DNA of 64,000 bases from Himantopus leucocephalus. Its lineage: Eukaryota > Chordata > Aves > Charadriiformes > Recurvirostridae. Of this stretch, positions 35,080-47,200 are shown in pieces. The stretch lies in NCBI GenBank assembly GCA_003993805.1, contig RSEF01000005.1:17044444-17108443 (forward strand). Direction: 5' to 3'. The notes under the pieces were generated by a model. It saw only the letters and a list, made by a program, of their open reading frames with translations, was not told the origin of the DNA and made no database searches. Within the stretch, counting starts at the first letter, position 1. Each line of letters opens with the position of its first letter. The translations under genes and the position numbers were made by a program.

Positions 35080-35246
35080 GGATTTGAACCCTTATGTTTT
35101 CAGGGCAGGAGAATCTTGACATGCAGAAAAACACCATGAGGCTTCTCTGTACTTCACTTTCTCTTACCATGATTTGCTGGCTAGCTGAAGGTACCCTGTC
35201 AAAAACAGATGCAAAGAAAGGTGCTACAAAAAACCTGGAAGAAAAG
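35080..35246 (+). CDS. CHID1: CHID1 exon 2, first coding exon (signal peptide)
   Basis: Coding from ATG 35136 (A at -3): 37 residues, [19 protein letters not shown] then [18 protein letters not shown]. The first 19 have a hydrophobic core typical of a signal peptide. Two upstream ATGs in the same frame (35094 and 35121) would add 14 or 5 residues before the signal core, so 35136 is preferred. Acceptor TTTATAG|G at 35080; a second possible acceptor, TTTTCAG, would start the exon at 35104. Donor AAG|GTAAGT. Confidence 0.9.
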
Positions 35247-38200
35247 GTAAGTGAAATAACTGAAATGCTCATCTTATCTAATGTGTTCAGTGAACTAATT
35301 GAACTTTGGTAAAGGGACTCTCATTCTGTCAAAACAGTGTTAAAAGCAACCATGCATTTCCATTGAAGCCTACGCTCACAAATAAGACTACCTGAAACTG
35401 TCCGTTCCTTCAGCTTTTATGAGTGTCACAAATGGTTCACTCCTTGAACAAATGCTATGTAGACTTCTGGAGCTTTATCGCCCATGCAAGCTGCAGAAGC
35501 AGGAAATTTTTGTTCCCCTCTTGCATAGCTAAAGGAGACATACTTCCATCCCTTTGGAAAGTGGGGGGCGGGGAACAGTAGTTTGGGCCAAGAACGCTAG
35601 GTCATTTACTGGTGGAAAGGTGTTCTCCACGTTGCCAATGGGAAGGCTGTATCCTCACAGAAGAGTCTGAAGAGCCTTCTAACCAGCAGTTTCTTTGCAG
35701 GCAGAAATGGTTCAGAGTTCTGTAGCAATCTAAGCAAGCAGAGCCAACATGCTGAAGTCTCTCTTAACCTGCTAAGCATGTTCTTGTTTCCTGCCTGTTT
35801 TCTTTCAAAACTGCAAGAAGGCACAACAGTGCAAAAGAAAGGGTGTGTATGGAGAGGAAGTATATTTACCAGTGCATATACCAAGTATATGTACTTAGTG
35901 TTGCGAAGCATGTTATGTAAAAAAGTAGGCATGTTCAATATGCTCTCCTTAAATTATAAGTATAGTTAATGCTTCATTATGCAGATACATCTCTCATTGT
36001 TTGAGTTGCTTGCTTGCTCAACGTCTACCAGGAAGAAAATCTAGTCTGCAGGCAGTGAGGATAATACAAAGTGTTTAGACAGGCCTTGTCTGTAAAGTCC
36101 TTATGCTGAATCAATAGATGGTTTCTGCATACTCACCATGTGCACTTTATTAGGCCTTCTCACTCTGTTTCTGTCTGCTAAAACTACTTGTGCTGTTTCA
36201 GTTGAAGCAGGTGTTCAGAACTTTGGCCTTCAGTAACCACAATGAAGCATACTTAGTCTAAAATATATCCAGTTTAAAGTCATCTTCAAATTATTGGTTA
36301 AGAACTCCTAACTCCTGTTTATCATTTTTGGGGTAACATGCCAGAAAGCATTGACTAGAGAGCAGAGCACCATCAGCTGTGGTGAATGATGTTCTTTAGT
36401 CTTATGGCTTCTTGTTTTTTTTTTTGTTTGTTTATGTGCTTTTTGCCTTGCTAACAAAGTTAGTTTACTGATGGTGACAAATAATTTCTGAGCACTTTCC
36501 TGTTTCAGTTTTAAATCTAACTGTTCTGCATCATTTAAAAGCAGTGCTCAGAGTTTAATGATGTGATTTATTAATTTTTTTTTCTTTTAGAAGTCTGTTG
36601 CTATTGAAAGTGGCTAATTCATATAGCTGGTTCTAAAAACTGTCTTCTCCCCCCAGATGCTGCATTCTGATAAAAATGTGCAGGACCGGGGACTCGTAGT
36701 TGTGGATCCAAAGGCAAAGGATATTATACTGGAACACAGAAGTTATTGCTCCAAGAAGATGAAGGAAAGACATTTCTCAGGAGATGTTCTGGGATATATT
36801 ACTCCTGTAAGTTAATAAAATGAATAAAATTGGTGCTTTGAATGAGTATGCGATAGACCGTGCTAATCTGAAATCTTGCATCCCTGCTTTAAAAGCTTTT
36901 TTATAATAATGGGAAGGGCTGGTCAAATACAGCCAAACAGTCAGAGGATTGTTTGATAGCTGGCTTGAGATTCAGGTGGTCTCAAACCCTTGTTCTCCCA
37001 TCCATCTCTTGGAGGATGTCTAGACTGTTTTTCTTCTCACTGGTAAAACAGAGATGATGGTATTCTCTTGTCCTTGATGAGCCATGTGAAGTTCCAGTAA
37101 AGTCAGACCAGCAGGGCTACTAAGTGTCCTCATACCATGCAGCTACCAACTTGAACTTTCTAAATAAACAGTAAAAAATTTATGCTGCTGTCAAACTGAT
37201 CTCTTTTGCTATCCAGCCTTACTAGTATTCAGAGCATCCTGTCTTGAATAATAAATGTTTCTTCCTTTTGTTTAGAGGATGCTTTTCACTTGTTTCAGTC
37301 TTACAGTGCACAAAAGAGAAATAGGTGCCCTATAAGTTTTCACCTTTCTCAAGTTCTCTTGAACATAAATGCAGAGTCTGTTTATTCAAAACTGTGTTGG
37401 AATCTATGTGCAAATTTCTGTAGTTCAGGTGAATTTGCACAATTTGAAGATTACCTTTCAAGTAGCTATCAGAGTTTCCAGAGTACTTTCTTATTTAAAT
37501 GAAAATAACGTCCCAGAAGTTTTCCTCAAGCTAACAAATGGGGATCTAGCAAATGATTACATTTATGTTAAAGAATTTGTATTGGTCAAAAGTAAAGTGA
37601 ACTGTATATCTTGCTTTTGAGTCTCTTACTTTTTTTTTTTCCTCCTTTCTTTTGCAAGTGGAACAGCCATGGCTATGACATTGCTAAAATATTTGGAAAC
37701 AAATTTACACTAATCTCACCAGTCTGGTTACAAGTGAAAAGGAGAGGGAAGGAAAGGTTCCAGTTCACTGGGCTCCATGATGCTGATAAAGGTGTTATTT
37801 TCTTTTTCTTTGAATATGCATTGCAAGTAAGATTACTGGTCTTGTTGCAGACTGGGTAGCTTTGGCAATATATGCATGTGGGTTTTTCTGGGTCTGCCTC
37901 ATGGTGAAGTACTTTCATCCATTACATTTTTTTGAGAGTTTTCTTCAGAGTGAACTTCTTTCTGTCCCCACCTACTTCCACATGTGTACATAGTTTATCT
38001 GTCCAAAGAATAAGTAGAAAGATTAGCTCTTCCAACAGGCTGTCTACAAAGCCCCTCTTAAAAAACAAAGGGACAAAGAATCTGTACAGGCATAGAGACC
38101 TTCTGTCTTTGGTGTTTTCACTGTGCAGTTGTTTACCTGTTGTGGTTTTTTTACCTCTGCAAAAACCTTTGTGTGAATTTGTTTTGGGAATGGAAGATAA

Positions 38201-41200
38201 TTTAAGAGAATTTTTTCCTTTGCTGTTGAGAAACTGGCAGCAAGTTCAGATTTCAGCTAGTATGTTCTTAAATAATAACTAAATAGTTTATATTTTTGAA
38301 CTTTATTGAAACATTTGTCTGTGGAATCTCATTTGAAACAGCTATAATTCTAACCATTTTAGTGCCTGCTAACAAATTCATTCTAGTGCAGTGACTGCCA
38401 AGAGGAGTGGATGGGACACTTGAAAGTACCATCTTACCCCCTGCCCTTAAAAAAAAACATGCTCCCAAGTGATGCTTGGTGACTACAGAAGGGTTGTTCT
38501 GAGTAGGCAATAAGATAGTTTCCATGATGAGGCAGAAGTCTAAGCAGCAGGGAGGGGCTGGGTAGGGACTATTGTAAGATTGTAGTAAATGCTAGTTATG
38601 CTGTGGTGGAGGTGAATAGCTTCAAATTCTCTGCATCAGAGGAGGTTTCGTCTGTGTTGGTTATGAACTAGTAGTCTGTGGCAGGAAAACAGATATAATG
38701 AAACTGTGCTACGTTGTTTGAAGAATGCTTGAAAATATGTTGTCATTGTCAACATCATTTATATTTTAACAGTAATTCTCTTACTTGATACTGTTTGACA
38801 GGCTGGATGAAAGATGTCAGAAAAACCTCCAAAAACATCAAAATAGGTGAGCCTCTGTTTTGTTTGTTTTTCATCTTCTTTAACTATTAGCAGAGCAAAA
38901 GAAGGCTTTGTTCCGGGTGTATGTGGGAGAAAGAGAGCTTACCTTTGCATAGTTGTATGAAGGAAGATGTCTGAGAAGAAAAATAAAAGCAGTTAACTAT
39001 AGATTGTTACGTAACTGAAGTGTTGATCCTGTTGGTGCCCCAATGTTTTGCCTTAACCTCTTGTCTGTGGATAAATCCTGAATCACAGGGCCCTCTCTGG
39101 AGGGGTACTTCGTATACAGCGCTATATAATTACTTGGGGGAGCAATTTTCAAACTTGTTGCTCAGGGGTTCTGCTCAGTTAAAAATAAAAAAAAATTCCA
39201 AATCTGGGGCAGTCAGACTTCCCTGCATGGTAGTAGAAAAGTGCTCCTTTGGCTCTTCTCCCCTTGTAGCTGGGAACTCAGGGGATGTGCCACAGTGTGT
39301 GTCTCTAGGGAAAATGGCAAACATTGCTATAGAGGTGATACTGTGCTAGACTTCTTAGATTTGTCTATAGCAAGAATTCTGTGGAACTGTGAAACCCTTT
39401 TTGATTCAGAAGGGAGTATGAAACTTGAAATGCATTAGGAAAATTGAATGCTCAGTCAGATATTTTAAATTACTTCAGCTGCCAGATGATAAAGCCTTTG
39501 CAATCTCCCTAAACTCTTCTACAATACTCTTTTACACCCTTGGTAGTTAGGAAGGGCTTAGACATAGCTCTGTATGAGTTGTTGGCTTTTCCACTGTGCA
39601 TGGTTGCTGACTGTTCCAGCAGCAGTTTTCCTGACTCTCATCTGACTATGTTTTTATTGTTTTGAGTGCGTTGTTAGAAAAAGAAATTGCATGAGCTCAA
39701 GTGCCCATGTTTTCCAAAATAAAAATTTGTCATAGGGTCTTGAGATGAGAAGAATAGTGAGGTAATATAGGGCTGTGTACAAAAGAGTAAATTAGAGTTT
39801 GAGGTGAACTTTTCTATCTTGTTCTTGTGGTAGAAAAGACGCATGACTTACAGAAAGATTGCTGTTTCATGTTGGTGTTTTTTTAAGACTCTACTTGGGG
39901 CCCTTAAGTGATAGTTCAATTAAGATAGTTCAGTCAAGTGAAGGTATCTTTTCTTAAAACTTGCATCAGTGCTGACCTTTAACTAAAGATAAAATGAAAA
40001 AGAATGTTCTACAGTGTCAATTCATCTGTGCTGCTAAAGTTGATCGGAGTAAAAGAGCAATGATCTCAGTCATGGGATATGTTGTTTGGTGGCATCTCTG
40101 CTTGTATCTGATGTATTCTGTTTCTGCAGAAATATTCCAGTGTAGATAATAAATTCTTAATTTTCACTACTGATTGATGACTTTGCTTGATAGTTCCTCG
40201 AATTTTGTTTGATGGCTGGACTTACCAGGACTTCGAGAGTGTTTTTGGCAGTGAGGATGAGATAGAGGAACTTTCCAAGAACATGGTTCTGCTAGCCAAG
40301 GTAAAAAGAGTTTTTGCTAATGCTTATAAAATAGCATGAGATGATCTTTGATTCATTTTGTAATGGGTATTTCCTCATTTCCGGTAGTTTTATATTCTAG
40401 AAAATAAAACTCTACTCAAAACAGTAATGAGACAGGATTCTTAAGAGTGTGTCCTAATATATGTCCAATTCCTGTAAATATGAAGTATAGCAACACTTAA
40501 ATGTAGTTCACAATGAGTCTACATAAGACTGATCAACATAGTCTTGTTAAGTTATCATTGGCATCTGCTCTGGTGATTTTTGCCTGCTATAAATTGTGAT
40601 TGATAAAACCTGTTCCAAACAGCTGACAGGCCGAATATTATATAGGCAGTAGTGGATACTGATAAATTTCTCAGGGAGGTTGCCTAGTGAGCAGACTGCT
40701 TTCTTTTTAATTTATGTTAAAAAAAATAAATCTATTAAGTATGGACTATACTGGTTAGTGGTGTTTTTTGATAGGCAGAAAAAGGGTCACGGTTGCAATG
40801 AGTGCTGTTTTCTGTGTTACAGAAGAACATTCAGGCTCCGTGTGCTAGAGTTAATGAGCCACTTCTAATACCAATAATAACTGACTGAATATCTGTTACT
40901 GTACAGTTTTGCTCAGGTCTGAAAAAAACAGTTTTCTTAAAATGTTAAGAGGCTGGGTAGAGGAGAAGATGATTTCCTTTAAGGAATGATTACTATTTGG
41001 TAAGGTTTTCTGGGCAGCCCTTTAGCTAATGGCTTTAGAGCTATGCGTATGTAGCACTAGACAAGTTGCACCCAAAAGACATTCAACTTCAGTGGTTGAT
41101 TCATGACAGCATGCTTAATTACTGTCAGAATAAGTTTTCTCACTTGCTACATGATGTAAAGAAATCTTAACGTCCTCTAGAGGAAGATGGATGTAGAGGT

Positions 41201-44200
41201 AAACTGAATAATTTCTTAAAACTTGTAACTGATATATCAATTTTAGGTCCTCAGTAGCAGTTGGCCTCTTAAGGAAAGGGTACCCAAGTACAACAGTATC
41301 CTTGATCATGCTAAACATGAATTATCCCAAGTGAGATTTATTGTGGGAGATGTTTGGAATCATGCCTATGCCAAGTTAGCATTTACATCTTTAGACTAAA
41401 GAGCTCATGAGTTTTTTCCCAATATACATGTAAATGGGTGTCAAATGATTTACTTAACAACTGTCTTTCATTAATGGCTGAATTTTCCCAATCTGATACT
41501 GGTTTATCCTGAAAGAGTAGAAGTCATGGATAACTAATAGAGATTTCCATCTTTTGCATGTTTGTTAAGTAATTTGTGCTTCTCTTTGACTTCTTCATGA
41601 AATGCTACATTAAAGATGAAGCTGGTATAAGAATACAAAGCATATTCAATCTGTAATAGTGTACTTGTAAGTAAAACTACAGTAATTGTGTGCTTTGATG
41701 CTGTATCTCTGATACAAACCTAATGAATAAGAACGGTGATTAACTGTATGTTGTTGTCAATTCCCTTTATTTAGAATGAAAATTTTGATGGTTTTGTAGT
41801 TGAAGTTTGGAGTCAGCTGGGAAATCAAAAGCAAACGTGAGTATAAGTCTCTAGGATGCAATTCCTAAAAAACGACTCTTTTAAAGCATGTTTTTTAATT
41901 TGTCCCGATTGATTTGAATTTGTCGTTACGAATAAATACACATTCTAGGACAAGTGAAGGTTGTTCCACTATCATAGAATGAAGTAGAAGAGTCTACTGC
42001 ATTCTACATGAGCTCAAAGATCACATAATAATCTTCACAGTGGACCTAGCAGACCACATTAGCCTTTCATACTTGAGTTCTGCAAGATGTTACTGTTGTA
42101 CAACGGTGAAGAGGTTACCTCAGTTGCATGCTTACTCAGATGTTGGTCCTGGCCTTTGTTATAACATTGATTGGTTTGGGTTACTGGGTGAAGGTTGGAA
42201 TCATGGAATACTTTCAAGACCACCAAATCAGAGTTGATTAGGAAACCTTCCAAACCTTTATATAGAGATCTTTTAGACATACTGAAACTAAAACACAAAT
42301 CCCCAACCTGAAGCAAATCCAGGGAGAAACTGCCTTCCAGTTCTTGCAAGCACAGTGTATTTTAAACTTTGGAGTAGCTGATCTACTTTTTGATAGCTCT
42401 GCTATGAAGTTTCAGTGAGTCTGAATTTATTGTAGCTGCTAAGACTACAGGGCTGATCCATATTAAGCTGTTTCCTGACATGTTCTAATCTGTTTTCCTT
42501 GGCTGTCTTAACATCTTGGACAGAGTCAAGGTAAGGCAGGTTCCAAACTGGTGCTTCAGGAGGAAAAGGCAGAACAGAACGTGTGGTGAAATGAATGATT
42601 CAGTGCAGCAATCTGGAGATTTTGTGTTAGTTCCCTCAGGAAATTCAGGCATCCATTCCCTAAAGCACAATATTCCTACCATCTCTCTGTTGTCTAAAAT
42701 GTCTGGGGGAAAATAGCTTAAAAGAAAGCTCCACAGAATGAACACTTCATTATGGAAGACTTTCACCTTTCAAAAATGGTTACTTCAGGTTGTTTGGTTT
42801 AGGGCAAATGTTATTGACTGATGGCATATAATAGTTATTTCTGGAACTGCGTGGGCTATTAATGGAGTGTTACATTTTCCTTGTAAAATCAACACTTGGG
42901 AACAAAGAATTGAAACTGCAGGATCTTTGTAGCTTTGTCAGGGGCTCCACCATTTGCAGTGGAACAAATAATCCTTAAGCTAGATGCGCTTGTGCATAAT
43001 TAGGTAATTTGTCAGGTTGTTCCTAAGTGTTGACCTCTATGCTGAGCTCTGAACCTATTGCAATATCTTAATAAGACAGCCAACAAGGTAATTTAAGCAA
43101 TTAGTAACTGCCAGCCAGAAGTTGGGTGTAGTGGTCAGTTTATCTGCTGTGCTTACTGTATTTCAGTAAAATTGATGCTTTTCCTATTAGTTAACTTACA
43201 TGAATGTAAGACATGCTATATTACTGTAATTTTAAGACTCACTGCAGACCATTTTAAGCATGCTAGCATCAAAGTGCTGTATTGCAAATGACACACGTGA
43301 ACAAAGCATACTTTTCTATTCGCTCCAAGGGTGAGTTTACTTGTGGCATGGTAGAAATGTTACACTTTATCAGGAGTAACGTGGGTTCAAAACAGCATTG
43401 TTTGTCCTATCTTGTGTGATAAGAACTATTTGTACTAGAGGAGGTACTGCTGTGTAGTTGCTCTAACCTTCAGTACCTGAGTGTTATTTAGGTGAAGTAA
43501 TAGAAGCACCACTTACACATTCAGTGTCTGTTACTGATAGACAGGAGTGGGAAGTGTTTTCCGTAAGTTCAGGGATGGAAAGGGTTATTCTCATAGAGTA
43601 GAGTGGTAACTGCTGCCTTTGTTCTGAGTCAGTGGTGTTTGATCATATGTGGCTGACTGTGAACAAGACTTTGGGATTATCCGAACTAAAAATGTGAAAG
43701 ATGATGTTTGGCAGAAAAACATGATTAGAAACAAAAGTTACGAACTGCAGATTTTCCTCCTCTTCAAGACCAATTTTGATTTATATGCTTCATTGTAAAC
43801 TCATCTGTGTTTTTTTTCCTCCCATTATTGCCATTCCCCTAGAAATGGTTAGGGTGTTTAAGTTGCAAAATACCTTGGTTGGGCTTTCTAAATAAGGCTA
43901 ATCTAGGCAGCAAGCTGAAGCTAGGCTTATGTGTGGCATAACAGTTGTTTTGTGAAAGTAGGAGAAGTACATCATTACATTAAAATTTTATCTCGTGATG
44001 CTTGTAAGTTATGAGACCACTGTCCTCATTCTGAGATTAAGTCAGTTTGTCTATCACTTGCTCTAAAACTGGTTGGCTTGGGTATCCAGTGTCCCAAGGG
44101 TTTTCCCTATCAATGGTTTTTGGAGTGAACAGGTGCTTTGAACAGATCTTAAGAGGCAGAATTAAGTGAACTCAGCACCTTGGCAAGCCTGTATTTTTAT

Positions 44201-47200
44201 TACACATTGGGTGCTGTTACTTTGGGATCTCTTCATTTACTTTGGAATAGCAGGGAAGAGTTGTTCCTGATAAATAGGTAAGCATGGATGGTCTTTTGCT
44301 TCGCTTGTTCCTGCCAGAAAAGACTTGGAGCAGCTCATAGCCTCTTTAGGCCACAGAGTGGCAGTATTGTAGCATGATTCATACCTGATCTTCCGTGTCA
44401 GGTTGTGTATTTTGTCTTTCGAAAGTGACAAACACCAGTAGTTAAGCGTGTTCTTAACCCTTGAAAGGGTGGGGGTCAGTTGACAGGTAGGTGTCAAGAC
44501 AGAGATGACCCCTAATCCTTCGGAGATGTGAAGCATTCATAGAACAGCAATTCTGTGTGCTCCATGTAAAGCATCTGTATTAACTGTTAGGTACATAGTG
44601 TAGGCTTTCGGGATTCAGATCCTTCAAGGTCAAACACCTGAAAGTAGCTTAATCTACTTCCAGGTAAAGGAACAAAAGGTCATAATGATGCTCATAGTCT
44701 GCCTTCAAATTACTTTCAGAGCTGTCTGACTGCAGAAGGAGACCTGCCTAGCTAATACATTTTATTCCTATTATTTAGTATGAACAAGTTTTAGTTTAAA
44801 AAGAAAATAAAAAATCAGATTTTTTTTTTCTGAAATATAATGAATAGTTAAGCAGTTAGCAACAGGTTATTGAGACTCAACATAGGTGTGTAAAAACATC
44901 TGGGGATATGCTGCAGCTGCCAGATTGCCTTATGAAATGACAGGGTGGTGTTGTGGATCTAAGTAAAAAGTATTTCACTTAGAATCATTACGGCTTTCAT
45001 TTCTCAAAACCTAAATTAATTGGATACCTAGCTATTAAATTAATAAATAATAAAATGGCACTCAATTATTCTAGTGCATCCTTTTGTGTATCTGTGTTGA
45101 GGGGAAAGCTATGGAAATGATTCCTGTTATTTTTTTAATAGTGTTATGGAAAAGACCCATGATCCTATCCAGTGCACTACCTTAGTGGTGCAGGAACACT
45201 TGGTATAGCACAAGTTTCTTTATCAGACTTGATCAGAGAGTGGGATTTGCTTATGGAACATTTGTGCTTGGTATGGTGTTTCACGAAATCAACATCTACT
45301 CTCTAAAGTGATACTTTTTAACAGAGCACAACAATATTTCTGGAGGCAGGTGAGTCTGCAAAAGAATCTGAAAACCTGCAAATTATTGTCCTAACTCACT
45401 AATAAATTGGGTTATGATTTAACCGCTACATATATCAGAAAGCTGGATTAATTGCAGTTGAAGCTGTCTTCTCAGCAGACCTCAGCTGAGCAAGTGTCCC
45501 CATGAGATACCTTTTTTCAATAGCTGAACATGAATTTTGATTGGATTAGAGAGGCGTGACACACATGCTCATCATACATGCTCTTCCCATTGTCTGTTGG
45601 GGCTTGAAACACTGAATTGTCTAAAGACCTTTCGACAATTAAATTTTGTAAGTATCTCGATATAACAGGGTAGCAGTGTTAGCTCTGTGCAAAGCTTCTG
45701 TAACCCATAAATCCTGTGACCAGCCTCTTTAAGAACCTGTGATCACTGGGTACTTTTAAAATGAGGCAAATTTAGACACTTCTCTGTCAGCCCTTTGCGT
45801 GCTTCTAGAAAATCTTGGGTTTTCGGTACTCACTTCAACATTAGATATGAAAAAAAATTCTTCCAGCAAGGCCTGAGGAGTTACCTAAAAAGAACCTTCA
45901 GTTTCCTGTTTATCCTAACTGGCATTACAGATGAGATAAAATGTTGCTAAGATGCTACATGCTGGCATCCACTAAGACATGAAATTCTGTGGTTTCAGGC
46001 TCACCATGTATCTACATGTTGACCATGGGTCTACATCTTCTTAAGCAGAACTAACGTAATCTGGTTTTGTTTGTTTTCAAGAACAAAAAATTCTCTAATC
46101 ATTCTGATTTGTGGTTTGAATTGCTCTGTAATGCCCAGCAGACTAAAGTCTTATATTATCATCTTAAATTATATCAATCCTTTGTGCTGCTTTCTTTTGC
46201 ATATTCATTCAAATGTTGATTTTACCAACGGTATAAATTTTATATAAGTGAATTATGTGCCTAAATATAGCTGCCTGGTTTCATGTTAGATATCCTCAGC
46301 AGCCTGTTCTCTGGCTGTTCATGTAGGGTCCTAGATGCCTTGAGTCTTACAGAGCAATCCTGTATGCATGCTTTGTATACCTTTGGATTTATAAAATGGC
46401 GTTAGGTTCTTATATTTAGATGCCGAAATACCACCTGCTCTATCAGAAGAACCTGAATTGTCTTGATGTGTGTGTGTGGACCTAAGCTTTAGGGGGTTTA
46501 TACTGACCAGTTCAGGCCACTGTAGATGTCTAATACAGTACCCTCTATATATAGTACGGGTACATAGTTCTTTCCTATGATCTCTGGGAATAGAATTATT
46601 GATACACAAATCACAGTGAGGTCAAATTTAATGTGAGGTGAAAGACTGCATCTAACTGATGCTGCCTCCTTTCATGCTGACAATCATTGCAACAGAGAAA
46701 AAGTATTCAGCTTCCCATCTTTTATTCTAACACATAGGAAATTAGTCTCCTAACAAAAATCTAAATCAGCCAATATATCCTACGCAGATGATACCTCAAT
46801 TCTAATGTGTTTTGCTGGTTCTTATAGTTTAAACTTGCTTCTAAATTAAATAACTGTCTTTTAGCTAAAACTTTATTGACTGATTTTGCAATAAAATGTT
46901 CCAAGTTATTAATCCTGTGACATTTAAGTTTAGAAATGTACATGGCAGAAACATTGACATAACTGAGCAAGCAAAGGTTCTCCTGCTTATTCAGTTAACA
47001 GCTAGACAGGACGATGTCTCTCTTGCTAATCTCACTTGTGAGTTTATTGGGTGTTTTTTTTCTCTGGAGACCTCAGTCATGCTGTGAAAAAGACATGAAT
47101 GTGCACATTATTCTGATCAGTCTGTCATTAGCTGACAGATGGCACTGCCATCACACAGAATCAATCTGAAAAACGTGATTTTTTTTGTCACCACGTGCTG

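Noticed and set aside
45336..45360. 25-base stretch between a good acceptor (TTTAACAG) and a good donor (CAG|GTGAGT)
   Set aside because: It translates to AQQYFWRQ in the required phase and ends in phase 0, so it cannot join to the next exon. It does not match the family.
45577..45602. Frame resembling [12 protein letters not shown], considered as the missing CHID1 exon
   Set aside because: No usable acceptor or donor nearby, and the order of the residues does not follow the family.
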